From Salipiger pentaromativorans (GTDB lineage Bacteria; Pseudomonadota; Alphaproteobacteria; Rhodobacterales; Rhodobacteraceae): 64,000 bases of DNA. Positions 1 through 8,005 of this stretch are shown piece by piece. The stretch is taken from assembly GCF_024721115.1 (NCBI RefSeq), contig NZ_JAMDHK010000010.1, positions 106,166 through 170,165 of the forward strand. The letters run 5' to 3'. A program made the position numbers and the translations under genes. The notes under the pieces are model-generated. The model was not told the DNA's origin. It saw only the letters and a list, made by a program, of their open reading frames with translations, and made no database searches. Within the stretch, counting starts at the first letter, position 1; each line of letters opens with the position of its first letter.

Positions 1-1
1 T

Positions 2-124
2 GCCGAGCTGACCACTACCGCCCGCTACGCGCATGTCGCCACCAAGACGATCCACTCCACCGTCAGCCCGTTCGAACGCCTGAAGGAGCTTCAGGACCAC
101 ATCCTCCGACGCGGGTTGGAGTGA
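2..124 (+). CDS. Tyrosine recombinase/integrase, C-terminal end (partial)
   Basis: Only the last 40 codons are inside the window; the frame is open from base 2 to the TGA at 122-124. The translated tail contains TTTARYAHVATKT, which matches the catalytic-tyrosine box of phage-integrase-type recombinases (the Tyr before AHV is the expected nucleophile). In IS91-like elements of this bacterial group such a recombinase precedes the Y2 transposase on the same strand, as here. The start and the other catalytic residues (Arg, His) lie outside the window, so intactness cannot be judged. Confidence 0.7.
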   Translation, partial: AELTTTARYAHVATKTIHSTVSPFERLKELQDHILRRGLE

Positions 125-136
125 CCGTCGCCGGGC

Positions 137-1262
137 GTGCTCCGGCCGAAGCTGGAAATCGCTGATATCTTCCGCGCTCATGGTCCTGCGTGGCGACGGC
201 ATGTCAGCCTGACCCCAGTTGAAGGTCAAGTCGGCGATCGAAGCCTGCCGCACCGACGCGCTCGGAGGGCATGTTGCGGGCTGCACCAAATGCGGCCATC
301 ACCACATCATCTATAACAGCTGCAAGAACCGGCATTGCCCGAAGTGTCAGGAACCGGCAGCGCGGGACTGGATAGCGGCGCGGGCGGAAGACCTGCTGCC
401 CGTGGAATATATCCACGTCGTCTTCACCCTGCCCGCCGAGGTCGCACAGATCGCATATTGGAACAAGCAGGCGGTGTATGGCCTGCTGTTCCGGGCCTCG
501 GCGGAAACGGTGATGACCCTTGGCGCCGATCCGAAGCGCCTTGGGGCAAAGGTCGGCATGGCGGCGGGGCTGCACACCTGGGGCACGGCGCTGACCCACC
601 ATCCCCACATCCACATGATCGGCCTTTCGCCCGACGGCAGCCGCTGGATCGCCTGCCATCCCGGGTGCTTCCTGCACGTGCGGGTGCGGTCGCGCCTGTT
701 CCGGCGCCTGTTTCTGGATGGGCTGATGGATCTGCACCGCACCGGGCAGCTTGCCTTCCATGGCGATCTTGCCACGCTGGTAGACGGGCGCGCTTTCGCC
801 GCCGTCCTCGCCTCGTTCCGCAAGGCCGAATAGGTGCTGGCCTATCTGCGCCGCTACACCCACCGTGTCGCCATCTCCAACAGCCGCCAGATCGGCGCCG
901 ACACCGTGGCCTTCCGCTGGAAGGACCACCGCATCAAGCATGGCGACCGGCACAAGGTCATGCATCTGGCCACGCCTGAGTTCATCCGCCGCTTCCTGAT
1001 GCATGTCCTGCCTCACGGCTTCCACCGTATCCGCCATTACGGCTTGCTCGCCGGCGCTGCCCGCAAGGCCACCATCGCCCGCATCCGCGATCTGCCCGGG
1101 CAGAGACCCGTTGCATGGCAACCGAAGGAGATCGCCGAGACTGCCCCTTTCACGCTGCGCGAACCATGTCCGTGCTGCGGCGGCTCGATGCGCATCGTCG
1201 AAATCTTCCGGCGCGGGCAGAAACCGCAATCGCGCGCGCCACCCAGGGAGCAGGCGGCATGA
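137..1262 (+). pseudogene. IS91-family transposase, broken by a frameshift and an internal stop
   Basis: The frame opening at GTG 137 reads LEIADIFRAHGPAWRRHVSL, the standard N-terminus of IS91-type transposases. The homology then moves to another frame at a run of four C around 213-216, where one C too many separates HVSLT from QLKVKSAIEAC. The second frame runs from 219 with a zinc-binding segment (C-x2-C near 264-275, CKNRHCPKC) and the ALTHHPHIHM catalytic region to a TAG at 831-833. The same frame continues as VLAYLRRYTHRVAISN. The stop sits where intact relatives have about a dozen extra residues before VLAYL, so a short deletion also occurred. The C-terminal PCPCCGG motif is present. 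Both lesions together argue for a dead gene. Confidence 0.8.
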
Positions 1263-1727
1263 CGAAACGCTCGTCAATGGCGAAGGAAAAGACCTGGCGC
1301 GTGGTCGCATGCCGGATGAGCCCCCGCTTGCTTGGTGCCACAATCGGCCCGAAAATGCGTGGTTGTCTGCGCAGGTCGCCCCCCAAACCTCTGGTTCCGA
1401 TCAACAAAGCGAGACGCAGACGCCTCCCTTTCCTCATCAGCCGACGCTCTGATCCAGGCTTGGCCCCCTCGCGCGGCTCACTTTCCCCATAGACAGCCCT
1501 GCTGCCCACGGCTTCCTCCTTCCGTGGTTTGTCAACGCCGGCCGACACCCGCTCAGGGGCCGACGTCATGCTGCGGCCCGCATCGAAAAACCTTCAGGAG
1601 AGCCGACGTTCGCCGCAGTTGACACGAAGGCCCGCTTTGGGCCGGGAGCAACGTGGATAGAGAAGGACGGAAGCCGGCTTGGTTCTTGACCTCTTGCCAG
1701 ATACCCCCCTCCTCCTTGGTCCTAACA

Positions 1728-2702
1728 TCAATTGCTGGCGAAATATTCCGCTGTTGCAGGGTCGGAGCTCCCTGCACGCCGCATGTATCGGCCCGGCGGC
1801 ATGCCGACATGGCGGCTGAATGCGGTGCTGAATGTGCTGGCGGAGCCATAGCCGACCCGCTGCGCCACCTCGTCGAGAGGGACCCTGCCAGCAGAGAGGA
1901 GATCCTTGGCGACAGCCATGCGCCAGCTCTGCAGATATTCCATCGGCCGCAAGCCGACGGTGCGGGCGAAGCGATCGAAAAAGGTCGACCGGGACATGCC
2001 TGCCGCCTGAGCGAGCCCCTCGACGGTCCAGGACCGTTCCGTGTCGCCATGCATATGCCGCAGCGCCACCGCGATCCGGGCATCGGCCAACCCGCGCAGA
2101 AGCCCCGGTTGCAGCGCATCCACGGGCACGGAGCGCAGGGCTTCGATCAGCAGGATTTCCACCAGCCGAGCCAGGATGAGGTTGCGCCCGGCATTCTCCT
2201 GCGCCGCCTCCTCGCCGACCATGCGCACCAGCTCCGCCAGCCTCGGCACGCCGCGGATGTGGATCATGCGGGGCAGCAGCGACACCAGCAGCGCGGCATC
2301 GGGGGAGGCGAAGGCGAAATAGCCGCCGAACTGACGGACATCGGCGGGCCCGTCGCGACGGCCATATCGCACCTCTCCTTGCTGGTCTCCCTGTCGGCGC
2401 GAGGCTTGCCCGGAGTCGACCAGGATCGGCGGTGCCGGTTCAAAACCGGACATGGTGAAGGCCGGGGTCGCCGGCAGCAGCACGAAGTCCCCCGCCTCCA
2501 GCGCCACCGGCGTCTCGTCATCGACGGCGAGGCGACAGCTTCCTTCAGTCACGGCGCAAAACCCCGGCTGATTGAAGGCCGTATAGCGCACCGCCCAACG
2601 CCCGGCGCCGCTGATCCCTTTCGAGAAGATGGCACGGGGGCGCAAAAGCGCGATCACCTGAGCAAGCGGATCGGAGGTTGTGGCGGGTTTCGCGAGGCCC
2701 AT
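1728..2702 (-). CDS. AraC-family transcriptional regulator with cupin N-domain
   Basis: A 324-residue protein if translation starts at ATG 2702 (MGLAKPAT); the frame stays open ten codons further upstream. The first 190 residues resemble the cupin-type ligand domain of AraC regulators that sit next to dehydrogenases. The last 100 residues carry the two-HTH AraC domain: SWTVEGLAQAAGMSRSTFFDRF is the first helix-turn-helix, and VAQRVGYGSASTFSTAFSRHVG is the second with the conserved glycine and phenylalanines. It is divergent from the SDR gene at 2800 across about 100 bases, so it is the likely regulator of that gene. The inducer is unknown. The gene looks intact despite the IS91 element 200 bases from its 3' end. 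Confidence 0.9.
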   Translation of the reverse strand: MGLAKPATTSDPLAQVIALLRPRAIFSKGISGAGRWAVRYTAFNQPGFCAVTEGSCRLAVDDETPVALEAGDFVLLPATPAFTMSGFEPAPPILVDSGQASRRQGDQQGEVRYGRRDGPADVRQFGGYFAFASPDAALLVSLLPRMIHIRGVPRLAELVRMVGEEAAQENAGRNLILARLVEILLIEALRSVPVDALQPGLLRGLADARIAVALRHMHGDTERSWTVEGLAQAAGMSRSTFFDRFARTVGLRPMEYLQSWRMAVAKDLLSAGRVPLDEVAQRVGYGSASTFSTAFSRHVGMPPGRYMRRAGSSDPATAEYFASN

Positions 2703-2706
2703 TCGG

Positions 2707-2746
2707 ACTATCTCAAACTTTATGCGGATCAATCATCGAAGATAGT
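2707..2746. promoter_or_regulatory. Inverted repeat in the araC-type/SDR divergent region
   Basis: ACTATCT (2707-2713) and AGATAGT (2740-2746) form a perfect 7-base inverted repeat with a 26-base spacer, between the divergent start codons of the AraC regulator and the SDR. The position suits an operator shared by both genes. No convincing -35/-10 pair was assigned. The SDR start is preceded by a good ribosome-binding site, CAGGAGAC, ending about 5 bases before ATG 2800. Confidence 0.35.
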
Positions 2747-2799
2747 TCGACCTATGCCTGCTATCTCTCGGCCGTCAACGTATTTCACAGGAGACCGAC

Positions 2800-3543
2800 A
2801 TGAAAACCATTCTCATCACCGGCAGTTCGTCCGGCTATGGGCTTGAAACCGCGCGTCACTTCCACGCCAGGGGCTGGAACGTGATTGCCACCATGCGCAA
2901 CCCGCAAGCCAGCCCCTTGCCCGCCTCCGACCGTATCCGGGTTTTGCCGCTCGACATCACCGATCCTGACAGTATCGCCAGCGTGATCGAGGCCGCCGGC
3001 CTGATCGACGTTCTGGTCAACAATGCCGGCATCGGCCTCGTGGGCGCCGTCGAGGCGACACCGATGCCGCTGATCCGCAAGATTTTCGAGACCAACACCT
3101 TCGGCACGATCGCGATGACTCAGGCGGTGACCCCGCAGATGCGCGCGCGCCGCTCGGGCGTGATCGTCAATGTCACCTCCAGCACCACGCTCACAGCGAT
3201 GCCGCTGGCGGCGCTCTACACGGCGAGTAAACAGGCCATCCAGGGCTTCACCGGCTCGCTGGCGCTTGAACTCGGCTATTTCGGGGTGAAGGCGCGTCTG
3301 GTTGAGCCGGGCTATGGCCCAACGACGCGCTTCGCCGCGAACAGCCTGTTCCGCCTCGAAGATCTGATCCCGGAAAGCTATGCCGGCTATGCCGGGCCGA
3401 TTTTCGAAGCTTTCGCCACGCCCGAGTTGGTGACGCGCGAAAGCGATGTGGCCGAGGCGATCTGGCGCGCCGCGACCGAGACCGGCGACGCCCTGCACTA
3501 CCCGGCGGGTCCCGATGCCGTCGCTTTGGCGAAAGCGGGCTGA
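2800..3543 (+). CDS. Short-chain dehydrogenase/reductase (SDR)
   Basis: A 247-residue classical SDR oxidoreductase. The cofactor loop TGSSSGYG is at residues 7-14, NNAG at 74-77, and the catalytic YxxxK as Y140-TAS-K144 with an upstream serine in VTSSTT. An arginine after the second strand (TMRN) hints at NADP(H), as in many SDRs of this type. Length and order are normal. It is transcribed away from the AraC-type regulator, so it is probably the target of that regulator. The substrate cannot be read from the sequence. The C-terminus (DAVALAKAG) is close to that of relatives and looks complete. Confidence 0.9.
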   Translation: MKTILITGSSSGYGLETARHFHARGWNVIATMRNPQASPLPASDRIRVLPLDITDPDSIASVIEAAGLIDVLVNNAGIGLVGAVEATPMPLIRKIFETNTFGTIAMTQAVTPQMRARRSGVIVNVTSSTTLTAMPLAALYTASKQAIQGFTGSLALELGYFGVKARLVEPGYGPTTRFAANSLFRLEDLIPESYAGYAGPIFEAFATPELVTRESDVAEAIWRAATETGDALHYPAGPDAVALAKAG

Positions 3544-3997
3544 CGGCACGCCCGGGTCGCACCCGCACCGGCATAGCCCGCGTCCCTCGCAGACAAGGCG
3601 ACTCGTTGGGAGCCGAGACAGAAGGTTCGATGGTTTTATCCGCGTCTCTGGCTCTGAATGACATTGGCATGCTGCACACGCTATGGACTTCTGCTTTGAG
3701 CGGCCCGTCAGCGGCATTTGAGCCGTTGTCGAACGTCAGTTCTGTGCCGTTTTAGCCACTGGCCCGGAGTTCGGCGTGGTCGGCGCACGTGTTGCGAAAG
3801 GAGTAACCAACCTGGGAACCTGAAAGGCGGACACGCCATGCGAAACGACACCCCAAATGCTGCTGATGTGCAAATTATCGCAACATCACGGGGTCAGAAT
3901 CTCATCATAATCACATAGCAGAGCGCCTAAACGCCCCAGGCGCTCTACTTGCTTGTGCACAACCGCATCGCCATTAAACGATGACGGCAAAGCGTGG
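3544..3997. other. Non-coding stretch with a GC-rich hairpin
   Basis: No reading frame here looks like a real gene. A perfect 9-base inverted repeat, AGAGCGCCT (3920-3928) and AGGCGCTCT (3938-3946), lies just after the 3' end of the small minus-strand gene that stops at 3998 and could end its transcript, although no clear T-run follows. The rest shows no recognisable element. Confidence 0.4.
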
Positions 3998-4198
3998 TTA
4001 GTAGAAACGTAACCATCGAAGTGCCACCTGAATAAGATCGTCATGGTATCCAGATGTTGCTTTAGATCGGAATCTGGCGATCTGATCACGATCCAAGCCC
4101 GCCTTCCGCGCGGCATGAGCACACCGCGCCAAAATGGCGAGGGCATTTCCTTCCACGCCCGAAAGCTGCAGGTTGATGTTTGGATATTTGGTTTCCAT
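3998..4198 (-). CDS. Small conserved hypothetical protein
   Basis: A 66-residue protein starting METKYPNINLQLSG. Its pattern NxxLQLxGxxGNALAILxR, followed by AxRKAGLxxxxIxxFxxxATSG and a hydrophobic RWL tail, matches a small conserved bacterial protein family I have seen annotated only as hypothetical, so I believe it is real. No function is known to me and no membrane segment or metal motif is visible. It stands alone between the SDR gene and the TPP riboswitch, on the opposite strand to both, with a hairpin beyond its 3' end. Its base composition is somewhat lower in GC than the neighbours, consistent with separate acquisition. Confidence 0.6.
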   Translation of the reverse strand: METKYPNINLQLSGVEGNALAILARCAHAARKAGLDRDQIARFRSKATSGYHDDLIQVALRWLRFY

Positions 4199-4520
4199 TC
4201 AAGTTGTCTCCAGCTGATGGTCAGCGGCGGAGCGCCACTTCCCAAGGGAGTTGAGGTCAACTGTTTGGGATAGGAAAAAACAAACCGGCATGACGTGCCG
4301 GTGTCTACTCCCTTGGTCCAATCGGCGGAGCGGAAACAAAAATACACATTTCATTTTAACAAGCTGCGTCGAGAACCGGACGAAAGCTGCCCCGATCCAC
4401 CGACATTTGCCGGCTCGGAGCCGGGAACTTCGCCAACACATTCGCCTGCAGGCCAGCTAAAGACTGCGATCCGCATCCGGTTGACTTCCCTTCGTGCCGG
4501 ACGCAGGGTGCCCGCACATA
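4199..4520. other. Intergenic region, no gene seen
   Basis: This 322-base stretch separates the small minus-strand gene from the TPP riboswitch. Short open frames exist on both strands but none resembles a known protein. It should contain the promoter of the riboswitch transcript and of the small minus-strand gene. No convincing -35/-10 pair was assigned. Confidence 0.3.
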
Positions 4521-4608
4521 ACCGGGGGTGCTCCGTTCAGGGGCTGAGATGCGCGACCGCGTGAACCCTTCAACAGCTGATCTGGATAATACCAGCGGAG
4601 CGAGGTGC
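4521..4608 (+). promoter_or_regulatory. TPP riboswitch (THI element)
   Basis: The conserved thiamine pyrophosphate aptamer blocks appear in order: GGGGTGCTCC (from about 4525), the GGGGCTGAGAT core (4540-4550), ACCCTT (4565-4570), CTGATCTGGATAATACCAGC (4577-4596) and the closing GGAGCGAGG. Pairing of the outer stem (GGTGCTCC with GGAGCG) is plausible. The aptamer ends a few bases before ATG 4613 and overlaps the ribosome-binding region. Control is therefore probably at translation initiation: with TPP bound, expression falls. The downstream genes are HMP/thiamine-precursor uptake genes, which fits. Confidence 0.93.
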
Positions 4609-4612
4609 TACC

Positions 4613-5224
4613 ATGTTCATAGGCGCGCAAGTGTCTCTATATCCGATGACATGCGATTTCGTGGAGGTCATCACGACCGGGCTCAAGGCCCTAACCCCCT
4701 ACAAGTCAGACCTGCGGATCGAGACCGACGACATGTCGACGCTCATGGTCGGTGCGCCCGAGCCGCTCTTCGGTGCGATGCGCGACCTCTTCGCTGCGGC
4801 GGCGCGGAGGCCAGAGCACATGACCATGCATGTGACGCTCTCGCGCGGCTACCCGGGAGAGGCGGACGATCCCGCCTGTCGATGCGAGGTGCTGGAAAAG
4901 GCCCAGGACGAGAGGCTTGCGGAACGGCCGGCGCTGGCGGCTCAGGCCGTCGGCAACGCACCGCAAACGGGTGTGGAGATCGACCTTCAGTTCTCGCTCT
5001 ATGTCATGGGCAGCGGCGACCACATGGAAGAGATCTAGGGCTGCATCGACTTCCTGCGGGAGAGCAGCGCCTTCCACAAGACCAAGAACTTCTGCACCCG
5101 CCTGCGCGGCGATGCAGGAGCCGTCTTTGAGACCCTGCGCCAGGCCTTACTGCGCTTCGGTCCGGCTGAGGGGCATGTCACCATCGACATCACTGCCTCA
5201 GCCAACAGCCCCAGCCTCGCCTGA
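4613..5224 (+). pseudogene. YkoF-type thiamine/HMP-binding protein gene with an internal TAG
   Basis: The frame from ATG 4613 encodes a YkoF-family protein (two related alpha/beta halves that bind thiamine or HMP in known relatives): GAQVSLYPM begins the first half and EIDLQFSLYVMGSGDHMEEI the second. A TAG at 5036-5038 interrupts, and the same frame continues without other change as GCIDFLRESSAFHKTKNFCT to the TGA at 5222-5224, with the normal end VTIDITASANSP. One base change from a Tyr codon (TAC or TAT) explains the stop. The first 141 residues could still be made, but half of the second domain would be missing. The gene is headed by the TPP riboswitch and followed by thiX/thiZ-like genes. 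Confidence 0.85.
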
Positions 5225-5270
5225 TCCATCCTACTTGTGGGGCCCTGCCCCGCTCCCTGCCAGGTGACGC

Positions 5271-6032
5271 ATGCGCGTCTTGCGACATATCCTTCCGGCC
5301 GTCGTGCTGGCCCTCGCCTTTCTCGGTGGTTGGGAAAGCTACGTGGCGCTGACCGGCGCCTCGCCGCTTGTTCTGCCCGCCCCGAGCGACGTGCTGAACG
5401 GCCTTCGCCTCGAACGGGCCGAGATCGCCCGCCATGCGGCGGCGACCATCGGTGTCGCGACCGTGGGGTTCAGCCTGTCGGTGCTTTTTGCCGCCCTCGT
5501 CTCGATCAAGCTGCACTTTGCCGGATGGCTGCGGCGCGGGATGATGCCCTTGCTGGTGGCCAGCCAGACGGTGCCAATCGTGGCGCTCGCCCCGCTGATG
5601 GTGCTTTGGTTTGGCTTCGGACTGCTGCCGAAGGTGCTGCTGGTCATCCTCGTGACCTTCTTCCCCATGGTCCTCAGCCTGATGGCCGGATACGGCACCC
5701 CGCCGCGCGCCTTCCGCGATCAGCTCGTCTCCATGGGCGCCGGGCACTGGCAGGTGTTCCGCCGCGCCCCCCTGCCCTCAGCCCGCGGGCATTTCTTCGC
5801 GGGCCTCCGAATCTCCGCGACCTATGCCATCGTGGCGACAATCTTTGCCGAATACGCCGGGGCGCGGCAGGGCCTCGGGATCTACATCCTGACCGCCAAG
5901 AATAACTTCCGCTCCGACCTCGTGCTGTCGGCTGTCTTCGTCTCGGCCCTTCTGACCCTAACCTTGCTAGCCCTGATCCAGCTTATCGACCGGCAGACGG
6001 GTCGTCGCTATCGGAGAGCCAACCATGCTTGA
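5271..6032 (+). CDS. thiX: HMP/thiamine-precursor ABC transporter permease (ThiX-like)
   Basis: A 253-residue inner-membrane permease of the SsuC/TauC type with about six hydrophobic segments. The EAA-loop region reads DQLVSMGAGHWQVFRRAPLPSA, close to the usual pattern. The riboswitch upstream and YkoF-like neighbour identify the cargo as the pyrimidine precursor HMP or a relative; the symbol follows the ThiXYZ naming for such systems. It overlaps the ATPase gene by 8 bases (ATG 6025 lies inside its end). The gene is intact, but its partner ATPase is interrupted and no substrate-binding protein gene (ThiY) remains, so the transporter cannot work as encoded here. Confidence 0.75.
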   Translation: MRVLRHILPAVVLALAFLGGWESYVALTGASPLVLPAPSDVLNGLRLERAEIARHAAATIGVATVGFSLSVLFAALVSIKLHFAGWLRRGMMPLLVASQTVPIVALAPLMVLWFGFGLLPKVLLVILVTFFPMVLSLMAGYGTPPRAFRDQLVSMGAGHWQVFRRAPLPSARGHFFAGLRISATYAIVATIFAEYAGARQGLGIYILTAKNNFRSDLVLSAVFVSALLTLTLLALIQLIDRQTGRRYRRANHA

Positions 6033-6322
6033 GGTACGGGGCCTAACCATCCGCGCGGGAGACACCGTGCTCGTCGAGGAGCTGTCGCTTGACCTCGAAA
6101 CTGGGCGACTGACCTGCCTCATCGGCCCGTCAGGCTACGGCAAGAGCTCTGTCATCAAGCGGCTGTCCGGTGTTCTCGCGCCGGAACTGCGGCGGGCCAA
6201 GGGTCAAGCGCGGCTGGAGGAGACGGAGCTGTCTCTGCCCCACGAGGCCATCGCCTACCAACCGCAGCAGGACACGCTATTTCCGTGGCTGACGATCCTC
6301 GAAAACGCGGCCCTCGGGCTAG
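6025..6322 (+). pseudogene. thiZ: ThiZ-like ABC ATPase, 5' part interrupted by an IS
   Basis: The first 99 codons encode the start of an ABC ATPase: Walker A is GPSGYGKSS and the Q-loop region reads AYQPQQDTLFPWLTILENAALG. At 6319-6322 (CTAG) an IS427-type element interrupts it. Joining 6322 directly to the sequence after the second CTAG (7155-7158) restores the frame, reading ENAALGLEIRGTTR and on to DQLSGGMR, so the gene was intact before insertion. The Walker A has Tyr in place of the more usual Cys/Ala but is otherwise normal. Confidence 0.85.
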
Positions 6323-7154
6323 GTTTTGAACCCATAACCGGGATTCCCAGTGTGGCGGGTCTATGCTTCACTTCCGGCAATGGAGGTGAACATGGCCCGT
6401 TTTGATCTGACCGACTTCGAGTGGGAGCTGATCCAGCCCCTTCTGCCCAACAAGCCGCGCGGCGTCGCGCGGGTGGACGACCGGCGGGTGCTTAACGGCA
6501 TCTTCTGGGGGCTCAGGACCGGCTCGCCATGGCGCGATCTGCCAGAGCGTTATGGCCCGCACACCACCATCTACAACCGCTTCAATCGCTGGGCCAAGGC
6601 CGGTGTCTGGGTGCAGGTGTTTGAAACCCGTTCGGAAAAGTCACCGGACAGTATGCAGTTCATCGACAGCTCGATCATCCGCGCCCACCAGCACGCGGCC
6701 GCGGGTAAAAAGGGGGCGAGGATCACGCCATCGGTCGTTCTCGTGGCGGGCTGAGCACCAAGATCAATGCCATGGTCGATCATCGCGGCCTGCCGGTGGC
6801 GATCACGCTGTCCGCCGGACAGACCTCGGACAAGGCGGCGGTGGCCGATCTGCTGGCGGCTCACCCCGCGCCTGGCGACGTCGTGGCCGATCGCGGTTAC
6901 GACGCCCGCGCCATCCTGGAGCTGATCGCAGCGCATGGCGGGCGGGGGCACATCCCAACTCAGCGGGACCGCAAAGCTCAACGGTCAGTCGATGCCGCAG
7001 TTTACCGGCAACGCAATCTGGTCGAACGATACTTCAACAAGCTCAAACACTTCCGAAAAGTCGCAACGCGATACGAAAAAACTGCGCGCAACTACCACGC
7101 AGCTGTCCTCCTCGCATCATCCCGACTTTGGTTAAGGTTTTATGAGGCCGCTTC
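6323..7154 (+). mobile_element. IS5-family (IS427-type) insertion sequence
   Basis: An 832-base element flanked by the 4-base direct repeat CTAG (6319-6322 and 7155-7158), the YTAR-type target duplication of the IS427 subgroup. Removing the element plus one repeat restores the thiZ frame exactly, which fixes both ends. It carries a two-frame DDE transposase. Terminal inverted repeats are not obvious by eye: the left end starts GTTTTGAACCC and the right end finishes GAGGCCGCTTC, so one end may have changed. Confidence 0.82.
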
Positions 7155-7158
7155 CTAG
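6392..7158 (+). CDS. IS427-type transposase in two overlapping frames
   Basis: The first frame (ATG 6392 to the TGA at 6752-6754) gives MARFDLTDFEWELIQPLLP, the standard IS5/IS427 N-terminal domain, through to FIDSSIIRAHQHAAAGKKGA with the first catalytic Asp. Homology then passes to the -1 frame near a run TAAAAAGGGGG (6705-6715), reading DHAIGRSRGGLSTKINAMVD, VVADRGYD (second Asp) and RNLVERYFNKLK (Glu). A programmed -1 shift on the A/G run is plausible for this subgroup, though a simple base loss cannot be excluded. The stop TAG at 7156-7158 lies in the target repeat CTAG, so the host site supplies the terminator codon. Confidence 0.8.
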
Positions 7159-7276
7159 AGATCCGAGGCACCACCCGGACCGCCGCGCAGGGCAGGGTCC
7201 GCCCGCTGTTCCCCACGTTCGGCCTAGCAGGGCACGAACACAGGTTCCCCGACCAGCTCTCCGGCGGGATGCGCCA
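7155..7276 (+). pseudogene. thiZ: ThiZ-like ABC ATPase, middle fragment after the IS
   Basis: In the frame that continues thiZ across the insertion, these bases encode LEIRGTTRTAAQGRVRPLFP and then GLAGHEHRFPDQLSGGMR, which includes the ABC signature (LSGG). The homology stops there. The Walker B region, the rest of the ATPase and any thiY gene are absent, and the next bases belong to a minus-strand multicopper oxidase fragment. The rejoining point is near 7265-7280, set by where each homology ends, and may be off by about ten bases. Confidence 0.75.
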
Positions 7277-7463
7277 TCAGCGGGCCGGGGATGGTGCCGT
7301 CATAGCTCCAGACCTCGGTCGGCCCGTAGCCCTCAGGCGCGAGCTGCACCGTGGCTTTCCGGGCCTTTAGCTGCGCGGGCGTCGCGGCCCAGCCGGGCCG
7401 CGCCACGAGCGCTCCGGCAAGTCCGGCGCAAAAACTGCGGCGTTTGAGGAGGATATTGATCAT
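7277..7463 (-). pseudogene. Multicopper oxidase, N-terminal fragment
   Basis: Starting at ATG 7463, one base after the cytochrome c stop codon, the frame encodes an export signal with twin arginine (MINILLKRRSFCAGLAG) and then the first cupredoxin segment VWSYDGTIPGPLM, typical of periplasmic multicopper oxidases. After about 60 codons the homology ends, and the frame runs on through thiZ sequence read backwards to a stop at 7224. The catalytic copper-binding His motifs are all missing. The gene was probably the second in an operon with the cytochrome c gene and lost its 3' end in the rearrangement that also removed the end of thiZ. Confidence 0.7.
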
Positions 7464-7464
7464 A

Positions 7465-7905
7465 TCAGTTGATCCCGTTTGCACGCTGCAACTCGCGGAC
7501 ATAGCTCACGATGCTTACCATATCGGCGCGTGTCAGCCCTTTCTGCGCGGGCATGTTTCCAAAGCGCCAATGATGCGCCTGGACACCGCGCTCGGCGGCC
7601 AGAAAAAAGGCCATGTCGCCGTGATGCGACGGCTCGTAGATCTTGTGAATCAGCGGCGGGCCGAAGCCGTCCTTCCCGGCAGCGTTTTCGCCGTGGCAGG
7701 CGGCACAGACAGCGTCGAATCCGCGCTTTCCCAGTTCGGCCTGAGCGGAGAGATTGTCCGGCAGGCTGACGGCAACCATTGGGGCACCGGCGGCGGGGGC
7801 CTGCGCCGCCGGTGTCTGCGTTTGCGATGCGCTGCGGGTCATCAGGAAGATGGCGCCGGCGGCGACCGCAACAACGGCCGCGCCAGAGATGGCAAGTTTT
7901 TTCAT
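7465..7905 (-). CDS. Class I c-type cytochrome, membrane-anchored or secreted
   Basis: A 146-residue protein with an N-terminal hydrophobic segment (residues 5-22, signal or anchor), an Ala/Pro-rich linker and one cytochrome c domain. Heme attachment is C67-A-A-C70-H71, and the likely distal ligand is M118 in FGNMPAQKG. It sits in a copper-resistance neighbourhood, directly before the multicopper oxidase fragment, so it probably passed electrons from that oxidase or took part in periplasmic copper handling. No lesion is visible. Expression probably starts from the CueR-type promoter near 8460. Confidence 0.88.
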   Translation of the reverse strand: MKKLAISGAAVVAVAAGAIFLMTRSASQTQTPAAQAPAAGAPMVAVSLPDNLSAQAELGKRGFDAVCAACHGENAAGKDGFGPPLIHKIYEPSHHGDMAFFLAAERGVQAHHWRFGNMPAQKGLTRADMVSIVSYVRELQRANGIN

Positions 7906-8005
7906 CTGAGTGTCCTCGGTCGCAGAACGGGCGGGCCCGTCTGCATGGTCCTGTCACATCAATCCCGTGCGCAGGGCGCGGGACCGGTCTCTGGAGTGTG
8001 AAGGA

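Larger units (their letters stand above)
1..1500 (+). mobile_element. IS91-family element, 5' end outside window
   Basis: A tyrosine-recombinase tail is followed by an IS91-type Y2/HUH transposase reading frame and then about 240 bases of non-coding 3' sequence, the usual arrangement of alphaproteobacterial IS91 relatives. The left end lies before base 1. The right boundary was not resolved and is placed near 1500 because recognisable element sequence fades there. The transposase is broken in two places (see the pseudogene entry), so the element is probably immobile unless helped in trans. Confidence 0.7.

Noticed and set aside
3886..4347. Minus-strand frame of 153 codons overlapping the small conserved gene
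   Set aside because: It is out of frame with the recognisable 66-residue protein at 3998-4198 and has no family pattern.
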